A stretch of 64,000 nucleotides of DNA. Origin: an uncultured Saccharospirillaceae bacterium (lineage in GTDB: Bacteria > Bacteroidota > Bacteroidia > Flavobacteriales_D > CAJJDF01). Made by a program: the position numbers and the translations under genes. The DNA lies in NCBI GenBank assembly GCA_950054195.1, contig CATLPG010000006.1, positions 1 through 64,000 of the forward strand, written 5' to 3'. This document shows positions 25,045 to 33,235 of the stretch, one piece after another. The notes under the pieces were generated by a model. It saw only the letters and a program-made list of their open reading frames with translations. It was not told the origin of the DNA and searched no databases. Numbering within the stretch: position 1 is the stretch's first letter; each line of letters starts with the position of its first letter.

Positions 25045-26595
25045 TTGAGCTCAATTAAAAGGATATATTTTTTTCTTTTTAGCTACGAAGTATACCTTTT
25101 TCTTCTACTTTGTATAGCTGCGTTTTTACCGCTAGCCAAAATTGTAATTAGTGTTGGAGCCATAGCGGTAAGTGCTCACTGGCTATTTGCCCCCAACCTT
25201 AAGGATCGTGTACAAATTTATTTTGCAAACAAAATAGCACTTGTTGCCACAGTAACATTTATACTATTTGCCATCGGTTTACTCTACTCTTCTGATTTAG
25301 CATATGGCTTAAAAGATATTCGCCTTAAATTACCTTTACTATGTTTTCCAATAGTTTTGTCCTCACATTACAGAATAAGAAAGAAACATTTCAATTGGAT
25401 GCTTTTACTTTTTATCACTGGGACTCTATTTAGTACTTTATATAGCTATCTTGTTTATAATGGATTAGCCCCTGCAAAAAAGGAGATAAATGAAATTAGA
25501 GATATTTCACAGTTTTTATCACATATTCGATTAAGCTTAATGATTGTGTTATGTCTTTTTATTATTCCAATTTTATCTAGAAAAACAATAGCTAAAAAAA
25601 TACTTGGATTAATTACCTTTTTGTGGCTTTCCTATTTCCTTTCAATTATAGAGTCGGGTACTGGCTTGATAATAGGTATATCAACACTCTTTTTTATCGT
25701 TTTATACTTACTTTTCAATAAACGCAAGCTCTTTGCTTTATTGCCACTAATAGTGCTTATTGCTTTTATTTCAATTATTTCCTACAAGTTAGCATCTACC
25801 TATCAAAATGTTAAGTACAAACCTCAAGAAGAAAACCAGCTAACAAGCTTAGGTAACACCTATGATTCCACTGCTGTATTCAAGTTTTTTGATAACGGCA
25901 ATTTTAGTAACCAATACTTTTGCGAAGAAGAACTAAAAAAAGGCTGGGAAGAATTATCAGATAAGCCATATATTGCTCCATACTCAGTTGTTTTAATTAG
26001 ATACCTAACCTCTAAAGGATATAAAAAAGATTATCAAGGGATAAATAAATTATCTAGAAAAGACATACAGAATATAGAAAATGGCATCCCTAATTATTTA
26101 CAAGCAGAAAACAGCTTAATATCTCGCCTCTATGAGTTGATGTTTGAAATAGATGGTTTTTTATCAGGCGCATCCCCCGAAGGAAACTCACTATCTCAAA
26201 GACTTGTTTACTGGAAAGTTGGTAAGGAAATTGGTCAAGAAAAAATTTGGTTTGGCTACGGTACTGGAGATGTACAAAAAGCCTTTCAAAAACACTATGC
26301 AGAAAATGATATTATATCAAAAAAATATCAGCTAAGATCTCATAATCAATACTTATCAACGTTTATTTCTCTAGGAATTGTAGGCGTATTTTTCTTTTTA
26401 TTATCTCTTACCATACCCGTGCAATATTCTATTAAAAAAAGAAATTATTTTCATATAGTATTTTCTAGTATCGCTTTACTTTCATTCATCTCCGAAGACA
26501 CATTAGAAAACCAAACGGGAGTATTCTTTTTTGCCTTTTTTAATGCACTATTTTTATTTCAAACACCTAAGGCTTTTTTAAACAAACATGTATAG
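25045..26595 (+). CDS. O-antigen-ligase-like membrane protein (long-loop form)
   Basis: The 516-residue protein has about 11-12 membrane helices and a large soluble loop at about 255-385, between FISIISYKLAS and SQRLVYWKVG. The Wzy_C/WaaL-like region contains QRLVYW, FGYGTGDVQ and RSHNQYLSTF with H433, the residue type implicated in ligation of lipid-linked glycans. The start is TTG at 25045. Such enzymes ligate O-antigen to lipid A-core or glycosylate proteins in the periplasm. A paralog at 53297-54478 shares the same C-terminal motifs but has a shorter loop. It lies far from the polysaccharide locus, at the end of the hemD-S41 operon, so it may serve a different acceptor. Confidence 0.85.
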   Translation: MSSIKRIYFFLFSYEVYLFLLLCIAAFLPLAKIVISVGAIAVSAHWLFAPNLKDRVQIYFANKIALVATVTFILFAIGLLYSSDLAYGLKDIRLKLPLLCFPIVLSSHYRIRKKHFNWMLLLFITGTLFSTLYSYLVYNGLAPAKKEINEIRDISQFLSHIRLSLMIVLCLFIIPILSRKTIAKKILGLITFLWLSYFLSIIESGTGLIIGISTLFFIVLYLLFNKRKLFALLPLIVLIAFISIISYKLASTYQNVKYKPQEENQLTSLGNTYDSTAVFKFFDNGNFSNQYFCEEELKKGWEELSDKPYIAPYSVVLIRYLTSKGYKKDYQGINKLSRKDIQNIENGIPNYLQAENSLISRLYELMFEIDGFLSGASPEGNSLSQRLVYWKVGKEIGQEKIWFGYGTGDVQKAFQKHYAENDIISKKYQLRSHNQYLSTFISLGIVGVFFFLLSLTIPVQYSIKKRNYFHIVFSSIALLSFISEDTLENQTGVFFFAFFNALFLFQTPKAFLNKHV

Positions 26596-27049
26596 TAAAG
26601 AAGAAACTAAAAAACTAAAACGTGATTTTTGGACAAGCTTTGGTGTATACATGAAAAAACACAACGTTCGGCTTGGAAAAAAAATAAACTGGGTTAATTA
26701 TAACACAAAAATTAAAGACATTTATTTCAGGTTAAATGTTACCAATAAAAAAGCAACCTTTTATATTGAAATTCAACATAAAGATTTAGATATACGGGAA
26801 ATTTATTACGAGCAATTTACAGAGCTTAAAAAAGTATTAGAAAGTAACTTTGAAACCCCCTTAACATGGGAAAGCCTAACTACTAACGATTTTGATTTAA
26901 TTGTAAGTAGAATAGGACTTGAAAAACATCAAGTAAACATATTTGATAAAAACACCTGGAAAGAAGCATTTTTATTTTTAGAAAATAGCATAGTAGCGGC
27001 TCATAATTTTTGGGAAGACTTTATAGATATATTTAAACAACTAGAATAG
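26588..27049 (+). CDS. DUF4268 protein
   Basis: The 153-residue soluble protein fits DUF4268: it starts KKLKRDFWTSFGVYM and contains ATFYIEIQHKDLDIREIYYE, with the Trp and Phe spacing seen in the family. Some DUF4268 domains have a nuclease-like fold associated with restriction genes, but this stand-alone form is a housekeeping gene of Flavobacteriia with unknown role. It overlaps the ligase-like gene by eight bases, implying coupled translation. Confidence 0.8.
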   Translation: MYSKEETKKLKRDFWTSFGVYMKKHNVRLGKKINWVNYNTKIKDIYFRLNVTNKKATFYIEIQHKDLDIREIYYEQFTELKKVLESNFETPLTWESLTTNDFDLIVSRIGLEKHQVNIFDKNTWKEAFLFLENSIVAAHNFWEDFIDIFKQLE

Positions 27050-27068
27050 AACTTATATCATTAAAAAC

Positions 27069-27087
27069 GTTATATTTAAGTTATAAC
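27069..27087. promoter_or_regulatory. Dyad GTTATA-N7-TATAAC upstream of T9SS cargo gene
   Basis: Perfect 6-base arms end 17 bases before the ATG at 27105. The right half includes a TTTAAG that could be part of a promoter. AT-rich symmetry arises easily by chance here, so confidence is low. Confidence 0.2.
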
Positions 27088-27104
27088 ACTAAAAACCGAA
27101 TGAT

Positions 27105-27809
27105 ATGTTTAAAAAAGTACTTCTTTCATCTTTATTTCTAACCATTGTTTCAGCTGGACTTAGTCAGCAGGGAACATGTGCATCCCCTATCGTTTTAACA
27201 TGTGGACAAACAACTACGGGTAATACTGCTAGTTATCAAAACTCAATTGAAAGCTATGGTTTTGCTTGTTCATTCTCTGGAAAAGAGGGTGCAGAAATTG
27301 TGTACCAAATTACACCTCCAAACAACTGTAATTTAACGGCAGCTGTATCTAATGTTGTAGGAGATGACCTAAAAGTTGTTTTTCTTAACACTTGTAATCC
27401 TGTAGACTGTATCGCTATGTCTGATGATGATCCATTTTCTCAAAACGAATCAGAAACAATTCCAGCTACTGGAGGAACAACTTATTACATAGTTGTTGAT
27501 GGTAACGACTCTGGAGATGTTGCCTCTTTTGATTTAGAAATTACTTGTGACCAAACTACGGATGTTGTTGAAACATTAGAAGAGCAAATTAGTTTATATC
27601 CAAATCCTTCAAAAAACATTATTAATGTTAAAGGAGTGAACTTCAATAATGCTGAAGTTCATATCATTGATGCTACCGGTAGAGACGTTACAAACCAAAC
27701 TGTTTTAAACCAAACGACAATTGATGTTTCAAAGCTAACTAACGGATCATATATGCTATCCATCAATAGAAACGGAAAAAAAGCAAACAAACGATTTTCT
27801 GTTCAATAA
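27105..27809 (+). CDS. T9SS-exported protein with PPC-like domain
   Basis: The 234-residue product has a signal peptide (MFKKVLLSSLFLTIVSAGLS), a beta-sandwich at about 22-145 with cysteines in likely disulfides (TCASPIVLTCG, NNCNLTA, NTCNPVDCIA) and GGTTYYIVVDGNDSGDVASF, typical of bacterial pre-peptidase C-terminal-like domains. It ends in a T9SS sorting domain (ISLYPNPSKNIINVKG to KKANKRFSVQ). It is exported across the outer membrane and probably surface-attached. There is no catalytic domain; a binding or structural role is likely. A terminator follows directly. Confidence 0.85.
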   Translation: MFKKVLLSSLFLTIVSAGLSQQGTCASPIVLTCGQTTTGNTASYQNSIESYGFACSFSGKEGAEIVYQITPPNNCNLTAAVSNVVGDDLKVVFLNTCNPVDCIAMSDDDPFSQNESETIPATGGTTYYIVVDGNDSGDVASFDLEITCDQTTDVVETLEEQISLYPNPSKNIINVKGVNFNNAEVHIIDATGRDVTNQTVLNQTTIDVSKLTNGSYMLSINRNGKKANKRFSVQ

Positions 27810-27829
27810 TAAATATTAACTAATTTTAT

Positions 27830-27856
27830 AGCCTCCACTTGTTGGGGGCTTTTTTT
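27830..27856 (+). terminator. Intrinsic terminator whose T-run ends at the next ATG
   Basis: AGCCTCC (27830-27836) pairs with GGGGGCT (27844-27850), one G-U pair included, followed by seven T. It terminates the T9SS cargo gene. The final T is directly followed by the ATG of the next gene at 27857, which is unusual. Confidence 0.75.
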
Positions 27857-28585
27857 ATGGAAATTATTCTTGTCATATTATTATCTATAATCACTTTACT
27901 CTTGGTGGTTGGAGTTGTAGTGTTAGTAAAGTACATTAAAGTATCGAACCAATCTAACAACACTATAAACGAACGCCAACTAGAAGTTATTAATAAACTC
28001 AACAATAAAATTGATGTCATAAACCAAACATCCATTCATGTTCAAAATGAGAGCAAATACAACGAGTTAATGCCTCTCATATATCAACAGATTAACAAAA
28101 TGGACAACTACATAAACGACTTCCATTTTGAAAATCAAAAAGGATATCATGCAATTAACCTTGTGCTTTCAAAAATTCAACTTCACCAAAAGGAATTATT
28201 TAATAAAATAAAATTTTTGACTGAGGAAGAATTTAAAGCCAACCAAATCATAGAAACAAAAAAGATCATTACACAAAAACCAGTTATTCTTCTTTTAAAT
28301 TACACCATCCAATCCATCCAATCAGCAACTGAACTTATAAATTCATCGCAAATTTCTGCTGACAAAAAAGCTTTTATCAATCGTATCTATTTTTTAAACT
28401 TTAATGAAAGTTTTTATAGCTTTTTAAAGAAAATTGGTGAGGTTTCTAGAAAAAAAACGAAGCCTGTTTCTGAGAATCAAATAAATGCATCAAACATCCT
28501 CGATCATCAAATAAAAGCTGAGAAAATATCTCAAAAAACAACCCACATTCTCGATTTAAAGAATAATTCATTAACAAAAGAATAA
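27857..28585 (+). CDS. Membrane-anchored coiled-coil-like protein of unknown function
   Basis: The 242-residue protein begins with a membrane helix (MEIILVILLSIITLLLVVGV), then a basic stretch and a long hydrophilic, Asn/Gln/Lys/Ile-rich helical region with coiled-coil character (about 35-200) and a charged C-terminus. The frame opens further upstream at a TTG (27839), but that codon lies inside the terminator stem; the ATG at 27857 gives a normal anchor. The start codon directly follows the T-run of a terminator, so its mRNA must come from read-through or from a promoter within the preceding gene. No family is recognised. Confidence 0.7.
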   Translation: MEIILVILLSIITLLLVVGVVVLVKYIKVSNQSNNTINERQLEVINKLNNKIDVINQTSIHVQNESKYNELMPLIYQQINKMDNYINDFHFENQKGYHAINLVLSKIQLHQKELFNKIKFLTEEEFKANQIIETKKIITQKPVILLLNYTIQSIQSATELINSSQISADKKAFINRIYFLNFNESFYSFLKKIGEVSRKKTKPVSENQINASNILDHQIKAEKISQKTTHILDLKNNSLTKE

Positions 28586-28596
28586 CTTTTTTCAAT

Positions 28597-28612
28597 TAAA
28601 CCATTCGGTTTA
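28597..28612. promoter_or_regulatory. Palindrome TAAACC-ATTC-GGTTTA
   Basis: A perfect 6-base inverted repeat with a 4-base centre lies 39-54 bases upstream of the Spy/CpxP-like gene. It resembles the TAACC/GGTTA repeats before the receptor operons, but with a four-base spacer. Possible operator. Confidence 0.3.
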
Positions 28613-28626
28613 TAAGTAGTCAATAA

Positions 28627-28650
28627 GGTGTATTAAAAAAAACATACACC
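28627..28650 (+). promoter_or_regulatory. Hairpin GGTGTAT-N10-ATACACC abutting the start codon
   Basis: Seven-base perfect arms end exactly at the base before the ATG at 28651. In the mRNA the stem would cover the ribosome landing site, so it could act as a translational switch; alternatively it is an operator in DNA. Confidence 0.3.
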
Positions 28651-29355
28651 ATGAAAACACAAATAAAAACATTAGGATTTAGCTTACTATTTGGAGCTAG
28701 CCTTTTTGCACAACAAGGAAAACATTTATCCCAAGAAGAAAAAGTAAACAAACATGTTGATCGACTAGAGAAACAATTAGAGCTCGATGCTGATCAAAAA
28801 GAAAAAATCAAGGCAGAGACTATTTCCCTACACAAACAACTTCAAGAGCTTCGACCTTCAAAAGAAGACCGAATGGCTCATAAAATAGAAAGGAAAAAAC
28901 ACCACGAAGAATTAAAAGCTCAAATTGCACCTGTTTTAACCGATGATCAAAAACAAAAATTAGCTAAACTAGAAGCTCAACGAAAAGAAAAAAGAGAAGC
29001 TAGAAAAGGTGATAAAAAAGGAAAGGTTCATAAAAAGCATCCTCACAAAAAAAAACAACTAACTGCTAATGAAAAAGCAGAAAGAAAAACACAAAAAATA
29101 GATAAAGCTGTAGGTTTAAGCGAAGATCAAAAACAAAAAATCACAGCAATTCATTTAGAGAACATAAAGAAGCAACAAGAAAAAAGAGAAGCCTTTAAAG
29201 CTCAACGACAAGCTAGCAAAGAAAAAAAACAACAACTAATTAAAGCTCACCAAGCTAAAGTTAAAGGAATACTAACACCTGATCAAGTAAAAAAATATGA
29301 TCAAATCATTGAAAGAAAACAAGCTAAAAGGAAATCCAAAAGAGAGGATAAATAA
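28651..29355 (+). CDS. Spy/CpxP-like basic periplasmic protein, internally duplicated
   Basis: The 234-residue product has a signal peptide (LGFSLLFGASLFAQ) and is then almost wholly helical and rich in Lys, Glu, Gln and Arg. Two copies of one unit are seen: about 35-105 (LELDADQKEKIKAETISLHK ... IAPVLTDDQKQKLAKL) and about 145-225 (VGLSEDQKQKITAIHLENIK ... VKGILTPDQVKKYDQI). The pattern of a helix start with L(S/D)xDQ and an LTxxQ-like segment recalls Spy/CpxP chaperones, here in tandem. It probably shields proteins or senses metals in the periplasm. A terminator follows, so the gene is likely monocistronic and independently controlled through the dyads upstream. Confidence 0.8.
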   Translation: MKTQIKTLGFSLLFGASLFAQQGKHLSQEEKVNKHVDRLEKQLELDADQKEKIKAETISLHKQLQELRPSKEDRMAHKIERKKHHEELKAQIAPVLTDDQKQKLAKLEAQRKEKREARKGDKKGKVHKKHPHKKKQLTANEKAERKTQKIDKAVGLSEDQKQKITAIHLENIKKQQEKREAFKAQRQASKEKKQQLIKAHQAKVKGILTPDQVKKYDQIIERKQAKRKSKREDK

Positions 29356-29375
29356 AATCCTCATTACCTAAAACC

Positions 29376-29408
29376 AACAAAAGAGGCAAAAAGCCTCTTT
29401 TGTTTTTT
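29376..29408 (+). terminator. Intrinsic terminator after the Spy/CpxP-like gene
   Basis: AACAAAAGAGGC (29376-29387) and GCCTCTTTTGTT (29393-29404) form a perfect 12-base stem with an AAAAA loop, followed by further T. Confidence 0.9.
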
Positions 29409-29415
29409 CTATTCC

Positions 29416-29423
29416 TATCTTTG
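29416..29423 (+). promoter_or_regulatory. -7 box TATCTTTG for the M28 peptidase operon
   Basis: An exact TAnnTTTG match 23 bases before the ATG at 29447. The likely -33 TTTG lies in the distal arm of the preceding terminator, at a somewhat short spacing. Confidence 0.45.
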
Positions 29424-29446
29424 TTTGTAATAAATATATTTCAAAC

Positions 29447-30679
29447 ATGAAACTTTTCTATTTTATACTCCCTCTAAGTTTTCTAACGCTTAATTCGTGT
29501 AAAGAAAATAAACCAACCAATCCTCTAGATCAATTAAAAAAAGATGTTTACTACCTTGCTAATGATTCGCTAGAAGGGAGAGAAATAGGCACAAAAGGTG
29601 AAAAAATAGCAGCCGATTATATCGCTAAAAGATATGAGACAATTGGCTTATCAAGTTATAACAACTCATACCTACATCAAATTGAAAGAAAAGGAAACAA
29701 CCCTCACGACTCTTCTACCTATGAAAAACTAATAAAAGGAAACAATGTTATTGGCTTTATTGATAACAAAAGTAAAAGTAACATCATCATTGGTGCACAT
29801 TATGATCATTTAGGGTGGGGAGAAGAAGGTTCTTTACACCTATCCGAAAACAATATAAAAGCCATACATAACGGAGCCGATGACAATGCAAGTGGAGTTT
29901 CAGCTTTATTTTATATCGCTAATAAATTAAAAGACAAAAAACTAAACCATAACATCTATTTTATAGCTTTTACTGGTGAAGAAAAAGGACTTTGGGGATC
30001 AAAATACCTTACCATAAACGACTCATCTCTTATAAGCAAAACAGATGCAATGATAAACATGGATATGGTCGGACGGTTAGATTCTAATAATCGTTTAGCT
30101 ATTTATGGCGTAGGAACATCTCCAAGTTTTATCCCAACGCTCGAAAAATTAAATGAAAAACCCAAGTTTAGCTTTAAATATGATTCTTCAGGAATAGGGC
30201 CAAGTGATCATACATCCTTCTATTTAGAAAATATTCCTGTACTTCATTTTTTTACCGGACAACACGAGGATTATCACAAACCAACCGATGATGCCGAAAA
30301 AATTAATTTTTCAGGACTAGAGAAAGTATCCTCTTTTATTACTGATCTAGTTCTTGATCTAGATAAAAAAGAAAAAATCGTTTTTACAAAAACAAAAGAG
30401 AAAAAGACAAAATCAAGAAGCTTTAACGTAACACTTGGTTTAATTCCCGATTATCTATACGATGGAAAAGGAATGAAAGTTGACGGACTAAAAGATGATC
30501 GTCCAGCCAAAAATGCAGGACTAGAAAAAGGAGATGTTGTAGTAAAGATGGATACAATTACTATTAACTCTATGAACGATTACATGGATGCATTAGGTGT
30601 TTTTGAACCAGAGCAAACAATAGAAATCACCGTTATTAGAAACAACAAAGAACGCACGCAACAACTCACTTTTGATTAA
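29447..30679 (+). CDS. M28-family zinc metallopeptidase lipoprotein with PDZ domain
   Basis: The 410-residue protein has a lipoprotein signal (FILPLSFLTLNSC, Cys18) and an M28 aminopeptidase core at about 35-305. The two-zinc site is visible: H118 and D120 in GAHYDHLG, D145 in GADDNASG, general base E178 and ligand E179 in TGEEKGLWG, D206 in NMDMVGR and H277 in YHKPTD. A PDZ-like domain follows at about 325-410 (GLEKGDVVVKMDTITINSMN). It should remove N-terminal residues from peptides, anchored to the outer membrane and facing the periplasm or outside. It overlaps the pentapeptide gene by one base. Confidence 0.92.
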   Translation: MKLFYFILPLSFLTLNSCKENKPTNPLDQLKKDVYYLANDSLEGREIGTKGEKIAADYIAKRYETIGLSSYNNSYLHQIERKGNNPHDSSTYEKLIKGNNVIGFIDNKSKSNIIIGAHYDHLGWGEEGSLHLSENNIKAIHNGADDNASGVSALFYIANKLKDKKLNHNIYFIAFTGEEKGLWGSKYLTINDSSLISKTDAMINMDMVGRLDSNNRLAIYGVGTSPSFIPTLEKLNEKPKFSFKYDSSGIGPSDHTSFYLENIPVLHFFTGQHEDYHKPTDDAEKINFSGLEKVSSFITDLVLDLDKKEKIVFTKTKEKKTKSRSFNVTLGLIPDYLYDGKGMKVDGLKDDRPAKNAGLEKGDVVVKMDTITINSMNDYMDALGVFEPEQTIEITVIRNNKERTQQLTFD

Positions 30680-31242
30680 TGGCTAGCCTTTTTGAAGACA
30701 AAACATTTAATGCTGTAAAAGAACCTTTAGCTAAAGGAAATTACGAGTATTGTACGTTTACAAATTGTGATTTAAACAAAACAGATCTATCTCTTATTAA
30801 TTTCGTTGAGTGTGAATTTACGTCTTGCAACTTAAGTAATTGTTCTGTTGGAAACACCTCATTTAAATCCGTAGTTTTTAATGATTGTAAACTATTAGGA
30901 ATAGATTTTTTCAACTGTAACCAGTTCCTACTTCAAATACAAGTTAATAGTTCAACACTTGATTTTTCCTCTTTCTACCAAATGGATTTAAGAAAGTGTT
31001 CTTTCGAAAATAGCTCATTAAACTCAGTAGATTTATCAAACGCTAATTTGGAAAAGTGTACACTAACAGAAAATAATTTTAGCCATGCTATTTTTAACCA
31101 AACAAACCTACCTCAAGCCAACTTTTCCAAATCATACAACTTTGTTATTAATCCTGCTTTAAATAATATTAACCAAGCTACTTTTGATAAAGAAAGTATT
31201 TTAGGTTTATTAAGCAAGTACCAATTAAATATCAATGACTAA
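30679..31242 (+). CDS. Pentapeptide-repeat protein
   Basis: The 187-residue protein is made of irregular pentapeptide repeats, A(D/N)Lxx-like, folding into a right-handed square beta-helix (YCTFTNCDLNKTDLSLINFV, CSFENSSLNSVDLSNANLEK). There is no signal peptide, so it is cytosolic. Some members mimic DNA and protect gyrase from quinolones; most have no known role. The start ATG shares its first base with the stop of the M28 gene, and its end overlaps the next gene by eight bases. Confidence 0.87.
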   Translation: MASLFEDKTFNAVKEPLAKGNYEYCTFTNCDLNKTDLSLINFVECEFTSCNLSNCSVGNTSFKSVVFNDCKLLGIDFFNCNQFLLQIQVNSSTLDFSSFYQMDLRKCSFENSSLNSVDLSNANLEKCTLTENNFSHAIFNQTNLPQANFSKSYNFVINPALNNINQATFDKESILGLLSKYQLNIND

Positions 31243-31756
31243 ACAAGAAATTATTTCTGCTCTAGTTGAGAAACATAAAACATTTGCTGCATTTTTCGAT
31301 ACGCTTGATAAAGACCAATTCGAAAACAGCGTTTCAAACAAATGGTCTCCAGGAGAACAACTTGAACATATTTTATTAAGCGTAAAACCATTAGAAAAAG
31401 GATTATCATCTGCACCAAAGCTTGTATTAAAACTATCTTTTGGAACCTCAAAAAATGGTTCTAGATCATACCAAGAAGTTATAGATTTATATCATGATAA
31501 ACTATCAAAAGGAGCAAAGGCAACAAAAAAATTTATTCCAAAAACAATCGTGGAAAGCGAAAAGAAAAAACTTCAATCAGAACTTAATAATACGGTTGAA
31601 TCTTTAGCTAATACGCTACAAAAATTTAACAATAACGAGTTAGACTCATTAAGGCTTCCTCATCCACTGCTTGGTAAGTTAACTATTAGAGAAATGCTTT
31701 ACTTTACCATGTATCATGTGGGTCATCATTTAGCTAAAACGAAAGAAAACTTATAA
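31235..31756 (+). CDS. DinB-like protein
   Basis: The 173-residue protein shows the DinB_2 four-helix pattern: KWSPGEQLEHILLSV near the N-terminus and MLYFTMYHVGHHLAKTKENL at the C-terminus, with His residues placed to bind a metal. Members are often thiol-dependent transferases (bacillithiol or similar) or of unknown function. It overlaps the pentapeptide gene by eight bases and precedes the DUF4442 gene by two. Confidence 0.85.
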   Translation: MTKQEIISALVEKHKTFAAFFDTLDKDQFENSVSNKWSPGEQLEHILLSVKPLEKGLSSAPKLVLKLSFGTSKNGSRSYQEVIDLYHDKLSKGAKATKKFIPKTIVESEKKKLQSELNNTVESLANTLQKFNNNELDSLRLPHPLLGKLTIREMLYFTMYHVGHHLAKTKENL

Positions 31757-31758
31757 CT

Positions 31759-32268
31759 GTGTATCAAAAACTATTTTCACTTTTCGAAAAAATCTTTCGT
31801 AAAGATCAGGTATTTAAATTTGGTTTTAACTGGTCTCCCATGTACCGCAGAACAGTTGCTAGGATAACCGAAGTTTCGAGAGATTTACATACCGCCAAAA
31901 TCAAAATTTCTTTAAACTACAAAAACAGAAATTATGTTGGTAGTATTTTTGGAGGAAGTTTGTTTTCTGCTACTGATCCCATTTGCATGATTCAGCTAAT
32001 TCATATTCTTGGCGATGATTATATTGTTTGGGATAAAGCAGCTACAATAAAATACAAAAAGCCTGCTCGAGAAAATGCTTATGCCATATTTCACTTCTCT
32101 AAAAATGAAATTGAAGAAATTAAAAACCAAGTAGCCGAAAACGGAAAAACCGATTGGGTAAAAAAGCTAAACATTACGGATAAAACTGAAAAAAAAGTGT
32201 TTTGCGAAGTAGAAAAGGTTATCTACATAGCTTCAAAGGAGTTCCATAAAGCTAGAAAATCTAATTAG
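31759..32268 (+). CDS. DUF4442 hotdog-fold protein, possible thioesterase
   Basis: The 169-residue protein has the DUF4442 pattern related to PaaI-like acyl-CoA thioesterases (GFNWSPMYRRTVARI, NRNYVGSIFGGSLFSATDPI, WDKAATIKYKKPARENAYA). The start is GTG, two bases after the DinB-like gene. The substrate is not known. Its last eight bases overlap the end of the convergent bestrophin gene, so the two transcripts must have complementary 3' ends. Confidence 0.85.
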   Translation: MYQKLFSLFEKIFRKDQVFKFGFNWSPMYRRTVARITEVSRDLHTAKIKISLNYKNRNYVGSIFGGSLFSATDPICMIQLIHILGDDYIVWDKAATIKYKKPARENAYAIFHFSKNEIEEIKNQVAENGKTDWVKKLNITDKTEKKVFCEVEKVIYIASKEFHKARKSN

Positions 32269-33130
32269 TTAATATCTCCTGAACATTAGCCTTTATTTTA
32301 CTGCAAAGTTCATCTGTGGGTAAATCATTATCATCCTTTCCAAAAGGATCTTCTATTTCTTCAGCTAAAACTTCCATACTCACAAGCACATAAAAAACAA
32401 AAGTTGTAATTAATACACTCCAGTAACCAAAAACAGATATAAAAGCCAAAGGCATTGTTGTTACATATATAAAAATGAATTTCTTAAGAAAAATACTATA
32501 CGAATATGGTATCGGAGTATTCTTTATACGCTCACAGGCTCCGGTAATATCTGAGAAGGTTTTTAAGTTTACATCTAATGATAAATACTCAATATCGGTA
32601 ATTTCATCCTTTTGTCTTAACAGCTGCAATTCGCTGTATAACTGCTTAGCAATATAACTTGTTTTATGATTCACAGCCATAATTTCTTTTTTCTCTTGCT
32701 CTGTTAAATCCAATTCCTCAATCAATACTCCTTGTCTCAAATGCTCTTTCATTGCGTACGCATAATTAGGTATCATTCGAGCAAAAAACTTCTTTATTTC
32801 TGGATCTACAGTAGTAGAGGATACTTTTATAGCCAAGTTTCTTGTGTTATTAACTAATTCCCCCCATTTTTTTCTTCCTTCCCACCACCTATCATAGCCC
32901 GTGTTTGTTCTAAAAACCAATAAAAGAGAAAGCACAAAACCTATAAGTGAATAAACAGCCATTAACTCTTTTAAGGTAACAGCATCTGGAAAGTATTTTA
33001 ACTCCAAATAAGTAATTCCTCCTGTTAATAAAGCAATCAAAATGATTTCTTTCCAAAGAATTCGAGCAGTATCACTTTTAGGAATAGATAAAATATGCGA
33101 AAACCACGTTTTAGGGTTATACTTAATCAT
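32261..33130 (-). CDS. Bestrophin-family channel
   Basis: The 289-residue protein has about four membrane helices (ILIALLTGGITYLEL, LMAVYSLIGFVLSLLLVF, FIFIYVTTMPLAFISVFGYW, LITTFVFYVLVSMEVLAEEI) and the signatures FRTNTGYDRWWEGRKKWG and EIEDPFGKDDNDLPTD. Bacterial bestrophins form pentameric ion channels in the inner membrane and can pass cations or anions. It is a single gene, convergent with the M28-DUF4442 operon with an overlap of eight bases. Confidence 0.92.
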   Translation of the reverse strand: MIKYNPKTWFSHILSIPKSDTARILWKEIILIALLTGGITYLELKYFPDAVTLKELMAVYSLIGFVLSLLLVFRTNTGYDRWWEGRKKWGELVNNTRNLAIKVSSTTVDPEIKKFFARMIPNYAYAMKEHLRQGVLIEELDLTEQEKKEIMAVNHKTSYIAKQLYSELQLLRQKDEITDIEYLSLDVNLKTFSDITGACERIKNTPIPYSYSIFLKKFIFIYVTTMPLAFISVFGYWSVLITTFVFYVLVSMEVLAEEIEDPFGKDDNDLPTDELCSKIKANVQEILTN

Positions 33131-33235
33131 TAAGGTTATTTTTTTCGAATATAGGCATTAAGATCATTACACTCCTAAAACATCATTTCACAATATTTCC
33201 ATTTTTATTAACTTTATTGGCACTAAAAAAGTACT

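Noticed and set aside
27839-27856. TTG start upstream of the membrane-anchored protein at 27857
   Set aside because: It lies in the loop and stem of a terminator hairpin and adds only six residues before a normal anchor start.
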